Assembly (NCBI RefSeq): GCF_004193775.1
Contig: NC_041007.1
Coordinates: 25,218,676 to 25,282,675 of the forward strand
Direction of reading: 5' to 3'
Source of the DNA: Glycine soja
Taxonomy: Eukaryota; Streptophyta; Magnoliopsida; Fabales; Fabaceae
Length of the DNA: 64,000 nt
Both the position numbers and the translations under genes were made by a program. This document shows, one piece after another, positions 43,070 through 54,060 of the stretch. Under the pieces are notes generated by a model. The model searched no databases. It had not been told where the DNA came from and saw only the letters and a program-made list of their open reading frames with translations. Position 1 is the stretch's first letter; every line of letters begins with the position of its first letter.

Positions 43070-43081
43070 TGGCGACTCCAC
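43070..43081 (+). other. PBS-like 12-mer inside U5 of B
   Basis: TGGCGACTCCAC is identical to the first 12 bases of the real PBS at 43155-43170, 85 bp upstream of it. The 3' LTR of A has a related TGGCGACTCC at about 13971-13980 on the minus strand. Confidence 0.7.
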
Positions 43082-43154
43082 GCGTATTCCTTTCTTGGAA
43101 CACGCACCCACGAGTCATGCATCGCCCTCCTGCTGAAGGGTAGGTTGCGACAGT

Positions 43155-43170
43155 TGGCGACTCCACTGGG
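43155..43170 (+). other. PBS of element B, tRNA-Arg type
   Basis: TGGCGACTCCACTGGG begins two bases after the LTR end at 43152, the standard Ogre-type position. Confidence 0.9.
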
Positions 43171-44028
43171 ACTATTTTTAGAGAGTTAGGCCATTTAATA
43201 TTGTGCAAATGTTTTACCATGACTTTCTCCTTTGTTGGCTTCCCTTTATTTTTCTTATGTTCTTGTATATATAACTCTTTAATGCTTTTAATGCGTTTTA
43301 AAATGTATGCATGAGGTAAATATTTATTCATTTGATGCACACAAACACCAACACTATTTGCACACATGGTGAGTTGAAAAAAAGGGCCCTATACCCGGGC
43401 TCGTGGGAACATAAGGAGTGGAGGTGAATCTGTGATCATGCTAGGTCTCCGACTTGCTTGGTTACAATGAACCCTTATCTGGAGTTTTTCTCTTTGATAA
43501 CATATTGTTGCTAGTAGTCTCTACGGCTGCAATATGTTCTTCGAAGGAGATGATACCTCTAGAGACCATCAAGAGAGATATGACCACCTTAGGAATTATC
43601 ACTAAAAGCCTAGTTAGCTCCCTCCCATATAGGTCCCTTGAATAGGGGCACGAAGCGGACACGCTGCATGCCATTTTTTCACATTGCCATGCATAAGTGT
43701 CATGTACCCTTTTGCTTATATTTTGTGAATATTGTCATACTATGTACATTCCCGTGTTGCGCCTTTCACATATGCATCACGCACGGGTTCTATCTTGATC
43801 CCCTCTCTTTAACAAACCAACGGAGGATCCGTGTCACCTTCTTAAATACATACGTCAGGCACTTTGCTACCCCAAGACATTGTATCTAAGAAGGGGACAA
43901 TTTCTCGGGCTCCCGTATTCATAAATCGCATCTGTGTCATATGCATTTCTTCATGCATTCATCCATTCCACCCATGATAGATGTCGGAGTTTTGATTCGC
44001 ACCGATTTTTATTCACTTTAGTAAAAAC
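43171..44028 (+). other. Untranslated leader of element B
   Basis: About 860 bp between PBS and ORF1, homologous to 37185-38028 of A. Small open frames are not conserved. Confidence 0.5.
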
Positions 44029-45903
44029 ATGGGATCAAGTCAAATGCCTTCGCTTAAAAAGAGGTTCTATCAAGTCAAGGTCAAGAGCCTAGGGACCACC
44101 AGTCTAAAGGAGTTAGGGCAGTTAATGGGTCAGCTCCAGTGGCAAGCTTTTCGCAAAGCTTATGGTAAAATCTTGGACTTAGCCATGGTAGAAGTCTCCA
44201 CAGAGGCCATTGCCTCCCTCACCCAGTATTATGATCAGCCGATGAGGTGCTTCACCTTTGGGGACTTCCAGCTATCACCTATGGTAGAAGAATTTGAAGA
44301 GATCCTAGGATGCCCTCTAGGAGGAAGGAAACCCTACCTCTTCTCAGGGTTCTATCCCTCATTAGCTAGAATTTCCAAGATAGTCCAAATCTCGGCGCAG
44401 GAATTAGACCACAGGAAGCAAGTCGAAAATGGGGTGGTTGGAATACCGAGAAAATATTTGGAGGCAAAAGCAAGAAACTTGGCAGGTAAAGGCGAGTGGG
44501 CCCCGTTCATAGATATTCTCGCACTGTCCATCTTTGGAGGAGTCCTCTTTCCGAATGTGGATGGGTTGGTGGACCTAGCAGTGATCGACGCTTTTCTTGC
44601 CTATCATAACCACAAGGAAAGCCCGGTTGTCGCTATGCTAGCCGACCTATATGACACCTTCGACCGAAGGTGTGAAAAGAGCAATACAAGGATTGTTTGT
44701 TGTACTCTAGTTCTTTATGTATGGTTAGTTTCACACCTTTTTCGCCAAGAGGTAAGGCATGCTTGCCCGCTAGATAGCCACCGTTCATGCACAGAGAAAG
44801 GAGGGGAAAATTGGGACCAACTCTTAGCAAGCAAAGAAGGAGCATCTGTCAACTGGTTCCCTCGATGAAAGGAAGGAAGAAACGGAGTTCTTATTTCATG
44901 CCGAGGATTTCCAAATCTTCCCTTAATGGGGACGAGGGGTTGCATCAACTACAATCCCGTTCTTGCTATAAGGAAACTTGGCTACCCTATGAGAAGGGCG
45001 CTACTAGAGGATGAGCTCGCACCTGTCATTTCACGAGGCTTCAATAAGACCAACGTGGAGACGCTTTAGAAGGTCCGCAAGGCATGGGAGGTGTTGCAAA
45101 AGAAGGACAAAGAACTAAGGGGAAGTAACAATGGGCCCATCGGTGGCTACCGTAAGTGGTTGAAAGCCCACGTGCAAGGTTTGGATTGGCTCCCGAGTTT
45201 GAGAACCGCTAAAAGGGAGGAAGTTGAGGCATCAGAAGAAGACGAAGAGGTGCAGGCCCTTAGGGCAGAACTCGAGCAAGCCCAAACAGTCAAAGAAAGG
45301 TTCAAATCAGCAGCTCTTAAGATCCGAAAGGAGAATGCCGAACTAAGAGATATAAATATAGCTACCACCAAGGCCTTGGAACAAGAAACCAAGAGGGCTC
45401 GCAAGGAAAAGCATGGCCATGAAAAATTTCGTGGAGCTTTATGGGGCAGCAACTGTGAGCTCAAGCTTCGAAGGGAAGAGAGAGACCAATCTTGAGCACT
45501 TAGCATGGTCTTGAAAGAGTAGTTAGCTGCTTGCTCAAGGTCCAAAAGAAACTTGCCTCAATGGTTATGCGAAACAGAGACCAACATGCTAGCCATCGTC
45601 AGCAGGTACCAAGAAGAACTAAATCTAGCCACGGCCCACGAGCATAGAGTGGCAGACGAGTATGCCCAAGTGCACACAGAAAAGGAGGCTAGAGGAAGGG
45701 TGATCGACGCGTTACATCAAGAGGCAACAATGTGGATGGACCGGTTTGCTCTTACCTTGAATGGGAGTCAAGAGCTTCCCCGATTGCTAGCCAAGGCCAA
45801 AGCAATGGCGGACACCTACTCCGCCCCCGAGGAGATCCACAGACTTCTCAGCTATTGTCAGCATATGATAGACTTAATGGCCCATATAATCAGAAACCAC
45901 TAG
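44029..45903 (+). pseudogene. ORF1 of Tat/Ogre-like element B
   Basis: The ATG at 44029 opens MGSSQMPSLKKRFYQ, and the first frame is open for 279 codons to 44868. It contains QYYDQPMRCFTFGDFQLSP, CPLGGRKPYLFSGFYPS, FGGVLFPNVDGLVDLAVIDA and LYVWLVSHLF. A frameshift near 44865, a stop at about 45067 and stops near 45495-45525 break the rest. The second half (45091-45495 and 45553-45903) is strongly helical with heptad-like ALRAELEQAQTVKERFKSAA and KENAELRDINIATTKALEQ, a likely coiled coil, and ends RLLSYCQHMIDLMAHIIRN. The function is unknown. The ORF upstream of gag matches the Ogre ORF1 position, and N- and C-terminal blocks agree well with the copy in A. Confidence 0.8.
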
Positions 45904-46492
45904 GAAGTTTGTGTTGTCACTCAGATCTTGACTGGTTATAAACTTTCTGAATAAAATGAGTTTATCCCATGTTTTTACTCCAAAGATCAGTGCGAATCAA
46001 GTCACTCCCGCATTTTATCTCTAGCATGCATTGTATGTTGGTCTCGTCCTTTGTCACGGGAAGCCGGAAGGTCCATATCACCTTCTGAACTATACACATG
46101 GGGCACTGCGCCCCCAAATGCGCAAGTAAGAAGAGATAATTTTTTGGGCTCTCGTGTTCGTAAATGCATTCATATCATGCATCGCATAAGCATCTTTTCA
46201 TGGCATCTTAATGAACATACCGTTCCTGTATTTGTCCGTTATCATATTCCAGCCTTACATTTCGCATGAGTCATTGCATCATCATGCATATGCGTTCAAC
46301 AAATTTTTTTGATCTACAAATTGCATACCATTTGTTTTCATGTTTGCTCATGCGTGATCCTTGCATTTTCCTTGGCAAAATGAAAACAACAAAAAGGGAA
46401 GCATGAAAATTCACACTGCATTCTTAGTTGCATGTGTTGGGTACCATGAGCCAACCATGTTGGGATCATAAACCCGTTTCACTTAAAAACAA
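45904..46492 (+). other. Spacer between ORF1 and gag in B, left part
   Basis: Homologous to about 34740-35310 of A. No credible frame. AACAA at 46488-46492 is the left target duplication of the SIRE1 solo LTR. Confidence 0.5.
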
Positions 46493-47601
46493 TGTTAGTG
46501 CTTAGCTCTACTGAGTGTTTAAAAGATTGGCTAAGATTTTGTTAAAACATAAGCACTTAGACAATGAAGGAAAGCTGGAGTTGTTGCACATGATGTCCAA
46601 CGTTATGTCAAGGAATCAGATCGGGCTGCACAATGCACAAGGCAAGATAAAATGTCAAATGAAGAATTGAAGCTGCAGGATCCACGATGTCGGATACAAT
46701 GTCCAGGACATCCTGCCCGAAAATACTGGACACATAAATCTGTTATATCTTTAACAGATTGTGCAGGATCCACGATGTCGGGCACGATGTCCTGACATCC
46801 GGCCCGAAACTACTGGACACATAAATCTGTTATATCTTTAACAGATTAATGTGCAGTTAGCAACAGATTTGGTGACCTATCTTTAGGAACGAATTAAAAG
46901 ATAATTGAAGTTCGAATTACAAACTTGAATAGTTCGTTCAGAGATTAAAGATTAAAGATAAAAACTAAAAGATCAAACTGTATCTTTTAGATCTTTAAGT
47001 GCAGATTTTCAGGAAAATGATAGATCTCATCCAGCACAAGTAGTTGCAGCCCAGAAACGCACACTGCTATATAAACATGAAGGCTGCACGAGTTTTCTAC
47101 CAAGTCCGGGATTGAAGAGTTATTTTGTGAGTTTTGGGACTTGAGTGTTTTGTGAGCCACCTTGATGTCACCCTAACATCAAGTGTTGGACCTGAGTGTG
47201 TAGAGTTGATCTCTATAGTGTGTGGAGTTGATCTCTATTGTTCAGAGAGTAATCTCTGGTGTGTATTCGATTTAATTGTAAACACGGGAGAGTGATTGAG
47301 AGGGAGTGAGAGGGGTTCTCATATCTAAGAGTGGCTCTTAGGTAGAGATTGCACGGGTAGTGGTTAGGTGAGAAGGTTGTAAACAGTGGCTGTTAGATCT
47401 TCGAACTAACACTATTTTAGTGGATTTCCTCCCTGGCTTGGTAGCCCCCAGATGTAGGTGACGTTGCACCGAACTGGGTTAACAATTCTCTTGTGTTATT
47501 TACTTGTTTAATCTGTTCATACAGTCAAATATAATCTGCATGTTCTGAAGCGTGATGTCGTGACATCCGGTACGACATCTGACCTCTGTATCAGAATTTC
47601 A
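46493..47601 (+). mobile_element. SIRE1-type solo LTR (1109 bp), TSD AACAA
   Basis: It starts TGTTAGTGCTTAGCTC, ends CAGAATTTCA and is flanked by AACAA at 46488-46492 and 47602-47606. It is a diverged relative of the SIRE1 LTRs at 20621 and 29289. It includes a local duplication of the segment with GGATCCACGATGTCGG and GTTATATCTTTAACAGATT (about 46677-46760 and 46761-46850). A TATATAA box lies near 47067-47075. The internal region has been lost by LTR recombination. Confidence 0.92.
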
Positions 47602-47606
47602 AACAA

Positions 47607-48186
47607 AATGAGTGAACATGATACCTAATGCATGGTTAACTAGGAAATGATGTTTCTTCGAGCATCTCAATTTCATAATTACATTTTCCATGCATAGCTT
47701 AAAGTATGCCCGAGTCATTCATCCCTATGAAAGGTTGTTGAAGTATTGGCGACCGAATTGCCATTCCTTGGATTATAGGGTTGAACTAAGCTCATGCTTT
47801 TTCGAAAAAAGTTCATCAAGTCAAATTGAAGTATGGAAGTAACCATCTTGCAAAAATTGGGGCAAAAGATGAATCGAGTTGCATCACTGCTTCGTCTACT
47901 GCCAAACACATTTAGGACTGTTGATGTCCTTGTTACTTCCAGTTTCACCTTGACAAAGATGTCATGGACCATGTTGAAAATCTAAATTGATTCAACCCCA
48001 TGTCCTGCATAAAAATTCACAATACTTCAACTATGCATCATTCACATACATCCATGTTTTTCATTGGTTGCATTGTTCATTACATTCTTTCCTTGAAAAA
48101 AGAAAAACGAACTTAATCATTGTTATAAAAAAAGAAAAGAACATGCTTTACGGTGCCCTTACCGAACCCGTGCTAGAGCTAGAGTA
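47607..48186 (+). other. Spacer between ORF1 and gag in B, right part
   Basis: Homologous to about 34150-34735 of A in the opposite orientation. No credible frame. Confidence 0.5.
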
Positions 48187-49650
48187 ATGGGTAAAGTAGA
48201 GGAGGCGCAAGAGCAGATGAAGGCCGACATGGAGGCCATGAAAGAGCAAAATGACCACAATGATGGAGGCCATGATGAGCATGAAGAAGATAATGGAAGC
48301 CAATGCGGTTACAGTTTTCGCTACCAGTGCTGTTGCTAAGGTGAACCCGATGCCCCCATCTGGCCTCAACCAAATGAATCATCCAACCTCAACTAGGGTA
48401 GGCAAAGATTTGGAAAGTACGGGCGGCCCCCCATTATGCGCAAATTAAAAACAGGCATGCCTTCCCACCATATGGCTTGCCTCCCAACTATACACCACCC
48501 AATGTGGCATACATTCCCAATGAGGATGTCAATAACTCCGCTCCCATACTCATTGAAAGCCAACAACCTCAATCTGATCATGCACATGTCTCTCAACCCA
48601 TGGGGGAGACGCATGGAATGCCCCACCACAATCTAGCCGACTTTGAGCCTTGCCTCGAATATGCCACTGAAGGGCAAGCAGTTGGTGGTATACTCCTGCG
48701 AAACACTTTGGAGGGCCCTCAGTATCACCCACAACCACACCTCTTGCCCACAACAGGTAAAATCCCTCCTGTAATGGAAGGAAAGGGAAAAGTTGGATCA
48801 TCTAGAGGAAAGGCTCAGGGCCATTGAAGGAGGCAAAGATTATGCCTTTGCTAATCTAGAAGAGTTATTCCTAGTACCCAAACATGGTCATTCCCAAGTT
48901 CAAGGTGCCAGACTTTGACAAGTACAAGGGGACTACTTGCCCTAAGAACCATCTAAAGATGTGTTGTCGAAAGATGGGGGCATACACAATAGATGAGGAA
49001 CTATTGATACATTTCTTCCAAGAAAGTCATACTGGAGTAGCTGCTACTTGGTACACTAACTTGGAGCCTTCCCGTGTCCATTCTTGGAAGGACCTAATGG
49101 TTGCTTTTGTTAGACAGTGTCAGTACAATTCTGATATTGCTCCAGATAGGATGCAACTATAGAACATGTGCAAAAAGGGGGCACGGATCTTTCAAAGAAT
49201 ATGCCCAAAGATGGAGAGACTTGGCAACTCAAGTGGCACCTACAATGACGGAGAAGGTGATGATTACAATGATAGTAGACACGCTACCGGTGTTCTACTA
49301 TGAAAAATGGTGGGTTACACACCTTCAAGTTTTACAGATTTGGTCTTCACCAGCGAAATGATCGAAGTGGGTCTGAAAAGAGGCAAATTTAATCATCTTG
49401 CTTGGATGAATGAGAAAACTGGGGCAAATGAAGAGGGTGAGAGTGAAGGAGAAACCCATGCTGTGACTGGCATTCCTTTACGGCCAAGTTTCCCACCAAC
49501 CCAACAATGTCATTACTCAGCCAATAGCAAACCCTCTCCTTACCCTCCACCCAACTATCCACAAAAGTTGTCCCTAAATCAACCACAAAGCCTGTCTACC
49601 ACACAACCAATGCTAAACACCACCTTTAGCACGAACCAAAACACCAACCA
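48187..49650 (+). pseudogene. Gag of element B (Tat/Ogre-like), broken and 3' truncated
   Basis: The ATG at 48187 opens MGKVEEAQEQMKADMEAM. A one-base change near 48250 shifts the frame compared with A. The N-terminal MMEAMMSMKKIMEANAV helix, the HAHVSQPMGETHGMPHHN segment (48477-48827), the capsid domain (48884-49162, FDKYKGTTCPKNH, WYTNLEPSRVHSWKDL) and the Pro-rich tail (49307-49645) follow in different frames. The part with the CCHC knuckle present in A is deleted: the sequence jumps at about 49650 into the remnant of a copia LTR. Confidence 0.82.
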
Positions 49651-50210
49651 AGAGGATAAGACAGTTCAATTCAGAAAAACTATTAATCTTTTGAGAAGAT
49701 AAAACTTTTTGGGCAATGAAAACTCTCTTTAAATTTGTGTTTCCAAGTCACATTTGATGGCCATTCATAAACCATTTGAATAGATGTGACTCTTTGAAGT
49801 TATTTTCTGAAAATCTCCTCTGGTAATCGATTACAAGACTTGTGTAATTGATTACAGGCTTTAAAATTTGAATTAAAACGTTCAATAAACTGCTGGTAAT
49901 CAATTATCATCCTTGTGTAATCGATTACACATTATAAATTTTGAATTCAAATTTCTAGTGAGTGTTAAAAACATTTTTAGCTGCTGGTAATCGATTACCA
50001 GAGAGTAAATCTCAAATTGAAATGATTTAGATAGAATTCTTTGGCCAAACCTTTTGCTTTTTCAATTTGGAAACTTCTTCCTAAGATTCTAGAGATCAAC
50101 TTGATCATATATCTTGATTTTCTTGGATTCTTGGATTCTTGTCTTGAATAAAACTTAGAAGCACTTGATCCTTTGGCATCATCAAAACATCAAAACATCT
50201 TGCTTCTACA
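49651..50210 (+). mobile_element. Truncated copia-type solo LTR F3 (560 bp)
   Basis: The right end CTTGCTTCTACA at 50210 is followed by TAGGA and GTCATTTGACTTAATCCA, the same flank as the F2 LTR of A read in the opposite direction. The left part of the LTR and the end of gag were deleted together. It contains GGTAATCGATTACC-type palindromes near 49822, 49893 and 49986. Confidence 0.88.
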
Positions 50211-51060
50211 TAGGAGTCATTTGACTTAATCCACCAACTAAAAAAATCCTTCAACTATTTCTCGTCCTTGGAAAATTCTTTTTGCAAGAATCAACTGCTT
50301 CTTTCATTCTTCCTCACTACGAGGTTGTGAAAACAAGACAACGATTGGTACCTCAAAGCCTTACACTGGGGCAATGAGGGGCACCATGCATGAACCTCAA
50401 GCGAACCTAGGGGAAGATTAGAAGTTCTCACCCAATAGGTTCCCTACTACAAGGTCATGACGAAAGACAACGATTGGTACCTCAAAGCCCTACACTGGGG
50501 CAATGAGGGGCATCGTGCATGGGCCTCAAGCGAACCTAGGGGCAGATCAAAAGTTCTCACTCGTCGATGTTTTTAAACAAAAAAGGGGGGGGGGGGACAA
50601 ACCCTTGCATTTCAATTGAGTGATTAAACATCAAACGGCTCCATCGCCGTCACTCCAAAATGGTCAAGTGACTAAATCAAACAGAACATACACTCTAAGG
50701 GAGTTCTCAGAGAGATTTGCAAAAGATATGATAAGGTTGCATGAATTATCACCTCTTTCAAAAGGAAAGTCAATCTGTGTTTTCCAAAAAAATTAAATCA
50801 AAATCAAAATCACAAAACAGGGAAAGAATGTCATTGTACAACTTTCCATTGCATTGCATTGTTTCATATGAAGTCCGCATTTACCAAATTTCACTACAAA
50901 AGTTGCATGCATCTCCATCCCTAAAAATCATGTTAGCTGCATAGATTTCCTACATCTAATGCCCAAATCTTTTGAATTTGGGATGATCGGCTCTCTCAAT
51001 GAGTCAATCTTTTGCCTTCTCATAAGGGTGGACCCTTAGGTACTAGTACCCTCGTCTTCA
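50211..51060 (+). other. Region of B between gag/LTR remnant and 24-bp array
   Basis: Homologous to 30449-31187 and 20526-20615 of A. It contains the same 128-bp tandem duplication (about 50325-50575) and a run of 12 G at 50585-50596. No pol domain in any frame. Confidence 0.6.
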
Positions 51061-51993
51061 GAGGGCTACACGCCCTCACCTTCCGAGGACTACATGTCCT
51101 CACCTTCAGAGGACTACACGTCCTCGCCTTCAGATGACAACACGTCCTCGCCTTCGCCTTCGTAGGGCTACATGCCCTCGCCATCAGAGGACTGCACGTC
51201 CTCACCTTCGTAGGGCTACACGCCCTCACCTTTAGAGGATTACACGTCCTCGCCTTCAGAGGACTACACGTCCTCACCTTCAGAGGGCTGCACGCCTTCA
51301 ACTTTAGAGGGCTCCATGCCCTCGCCTTGCCTTCAGAGGACTACATGTCCTCACCGTCAGAGAGGTAAAAGTCCTCACCATGAGAGGGCTACACGCCTTC
51401 GCCTTCAGAGGACTATACGTCCTCCCCTTCAGAGGACTACACGTCCTTACCTACAGAGGACTACACGTCCTTACCTTCAGAGGACTACACGTCCTCATCG
51501 TCTGAGAGGTACAAGTCCTCACCATGAGAGAGCTACACGCCTTCGCCTTCAAAGGACTATACATCCTCACCTTCAGAGGACTACACGTCCTTACCTTCAG
51601 AGGGCTACACGCCTTCGCCTTCAGAGGACTATACGTCCTCACCTTCAAAGGATTGCATGTCCTTACCTTCAGAGGGCTACATGTCCTCGCCTTCAGAGGA
51701 CTGCACGTCCTCACCTTCAGAGGACTAGACGTCCTTACCTTCAGAGGGCTACACATCCTCGCTTTTAGAGGACTGCACTTCCTCACCTTCAGAGGACTCC
51801 ACGTCCTCACCTTCAGAGGACTGCACGTCCTCGCCTTCGTAGGGCTACACGCCCTCACCTTCAGAGGGCTACACGTCCTCGCCTTCAGAGGACTGCATGT
51901 CCTCACCTTTAGAGGACTGCATGTCCTCACCTTCAGTGGGTTGCACGCCCTCACCTTTAGAGGACTACGCGTCCTCACTTTCAGAGGGTTCCA
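51061..51993. repeat. 24-bp tandem minisatellite of hairpin monomers (B)
   Basis: About 38 monomers, inverted relative to the A array. Each has a GAGGRC-N5-GYCCTC hairpin and a linker such as ACCTTCA or GCCTTCA. Stem pairs are GAGGGC/GCCCTC or GAGGAC/GTCCTC, with some decayed units (for example GAGGAC/ATCCTC, GAGGAT/GTCCTC). Monomer order differs from A. Long frames on both strands arise from the period of three. Confidence 0.95.
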
Positions 51994-52079
51994 CATTCTG
52001 CACCTTAAGAGAATATAAGGTTCTCTGCCCTTAAATTCTTAACCGAGACTTGCACTCCCGGTTAAGGGGCCAGTAGTTT

Positions 52080-52899
52080 CCTTTTATCAGTTCTTGGGCC
52101 ACCCCATGATATTAGAGGGCGCCAACTGTGCGAGCACAACCAGAAAGGGAAGCTATCACGCAGCTACTGTGCATACCGGGGCAAGGTTTCACCCGTGCCA
52201 CTGCAAAGAGACGAGTGTGGATCATGTGCACCAACATGACCACTCTTACACAAATATAAATGACGTTGCTACTTAGCAACATTCTGCCCAGCGACCGTAA
52301 TGCCGATCTCCCCCTGCGGAAGTATCAGTTGGTCAGTGCCGTCTCGACATAGGTAGGTATTCATTATTTCCAACTGATTTCTAATGCCATCTGCTATTTG
52401 CAGGGGTCGTGCCCACAAGACACGCAGTGGACCCGGAGAAGTCCAACAGGGCCCTGGGGTTTCCAACTTTGGTTACGGGCCTCTATCAGTCCTACAGGGT
52501 GCCTGTACCCCCCGGCAAGGTCATGCCATCGCGACATAGGTAACTATGCATATGGTTCAAACTGATTTTTTATGTCATCCATTGTTTACAGGGGTCGCAC
52601 CCGCAGGACACCCAGTGGACCCAAAGAAGTCCAATAGGGTCTTGGGGTTTCCAGCTCTGATTACGGGCCTCTGTCAGTTCTATGGAGTGCCCGTCATCCC
52701 CAGCAAGGTCATCAGGCCTCCTACTAACCGAGCTTTCATCAAGAGGTATTGCGCCCCCATACAAGCAGAGGGCGAGACACCACAACAGCCTGGGGATGGC
52801 CAGCAACAGGCAACAAAGGCACCGCTGCCACCTCCAGAGCCCCTCAGCTCATCCACAAAAAGGTTAGAGCATTTCCTACGACACATGGCCGACCAATAG
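52080..52899 (+). pseudogene. 3' ORF remnant, possible plant Transposase_32-like domain (B)
   Basis: Readable peptides are GHPMILEGANCAS at 52094, LLSNILPSDRNADLPL near 52268, and in the frame 52546-52899 HMVQTDFLCHPLF, DPKKSNRVLGFPALITGLCQ, TNRAFIKRYCAP and a Gln/Pro-rich tail ending FLRHMADQ. The GFPALITGLC block also occurs in a second, upstream, frame-broken copy (about 52340-52530). The likely role is unknown; such ORFs lie between pol and the 3' LTR in Athila/Tat elements and are often called env-like. The domain name is from memory. Confidence 0.5.
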
Positions 52900-52973
52900 G
52901 CGACCAAGTCCAAAGCCAAAGGTAAGCAAAGTACTAGGTCTGTGACCAACAAGTCATCATGAGTCCAGCTCAA

Positions 52974-53005
52974 GACGTTAAAGAAGCGCTACTAGGAGGC
53001 AACCT
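52974..53005 (+). other. Conserved post-ORF motif (B)
   Basis: It begins GACGTTAAAGAAGCGCTACT and continues AGGAGGCAACCT, about 75 bp after the stop of the 3' ORF remnant. Same motif as at 8729-8761 and 18619-18650. Confidence 0.65.
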
Positions 53006-53129
53006 AATACCTTTTAAATCTCGGCTTGTTATTTGATCACCTTTGTTTCTCAAGTCATAGTAGGACACACCTAGTTGCTCATGATCCTGGGAATTTAAAT
53101 AAAACAAGCACAAGCTCGGAAGGTAGTCA

Positions 53130-53310
53130 TACCTCACAAAATATATATATGTATGTTTAGGTAGGAAGATACCTTAGATATGCATGTATATAGCAAAAAT
53201 ACCTCACAAAACATATATATGTATGTTTAGGTAGCAAGATACCTTGGATATGCATGTATATAGCAAAAATACCTGACAAAAATATACATATGTTTAGGTA
53301 GCAAAATACC
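53130..53310. repeat. Tandem repeat of about 70 bp, about three units (B)
   Basis: Units contain ATATATATGTATGTTTAGGTAG, a CAAGATACCT segment and TGCATGTATATAGC. The family is the same as at 18095-18510, with about half the units. Confidence 0.8.
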
Positions 53311-53880
53311 TCATGAAAAGAAAAAAAAAACAAAAACAAACAAGGAAAAGAAATAAACACATGATAAAAAAGAAAATAATAAGAACAAAAAGTTGTCTAG
53401 CTAAAAAACAACATGCTCGTGAAAAGAGATAATTTCCAACTTTTATTTGAAAGAAAAAAAAAATCGTTGATCATAGCTAGTTTTTGAAAAAAAAAATGTG
53501 TTTACACATTTGAAGGGTAAATGCTGTGAAAATTTTCCTGAACACCCAAAAATGGACTCGGATGAATGCACAAATTGATAAAAGAACATATTTTGGAAAC
53601 ACTAGGTTGACTAAAATAGAGAAAAGGAATTATGAGCCCTAGCATCACATGACCAAAAAATTTTCGACACTTGAGTGTCCACATAGGTGCATGCATGACT
53701 AGTTTTGCATAAAATTTCCAAATCATCATTGTTGCATGTGTATCATGGAAATAATGTGGGGCATCCCCTTTTATCCTTGAACCAAACCAAACCCTGACAT
53801 ATATCATGTCCAGCCGTGCTACAAGCCTTGAGCCAAAATCCCAATTTACCATAAACCTTGACCCAGGGTGAGAATGTCAA
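53311..53880. other. 3' noncoding region of B
   Basis: A-rich at first, then homologous to 17521-18094 of A. A frame at 53502-53852 on the minus strand is the counterpart of a frame in A but has no recognisable domain. Confidence 0.4.
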
Positions 53881-54060
53881 TCCTTGCCCTCAGAAGAAAA
53901 TAAGAAAAGAAAAAGAAAAGAAGAGATAAGGAGAAAAGGAGAAAATTCTCGATCAAAAGAGCAGAAGAAAACAAAAAGAGAAAATTCCCTATCGAAGAGT
54001 GGGAGAAAAAAAAAGGGAAAGAAAATTCCCGATCAAAGATTGGAAGAAAACAGAAGAAAT
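53881..54060. repeat. Purine-rich diverged repeats (B)
   Basis: Three units of the form GAAAATTCYCGATCAAAGA...AGAAAA, matching the pyrimidine-rich repeats at 17286-17520 on the other strand. Confidence 0.6.

Larger units (their letters stand above)
41358..43152 (+). repeat. 5' LTR (1795 bp) of element B
   Basis: It starts TGTCATACCCTAATTTCGTC and ends GGTTGCGACA. U3 has GTTACGGAA-type degenerate repeats (about 41450-41690). A near-palindrome AGCTCGCCTGGGCGAGCT (41809-41826) lies about 27 bp before the TATA box TATAAATA (41853-41860). U5 keeps the segment missing from A's 5' LTR, including a PBS-like TGGCGACTCCAC at 43070-43081. Confidence 0.9.

Noticed and set aside
51061..51993. CRISPR-like array
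   Set aside because: Units are 24 bp without unique spacers of constant length, in a plant retrotransposon context; it is a minisatellite.
51020..52018. Repetitive proteins in the second 24-bp array
   Set aside because: Same reason as for the array in A; frames on both strands are equally long and break at different places.
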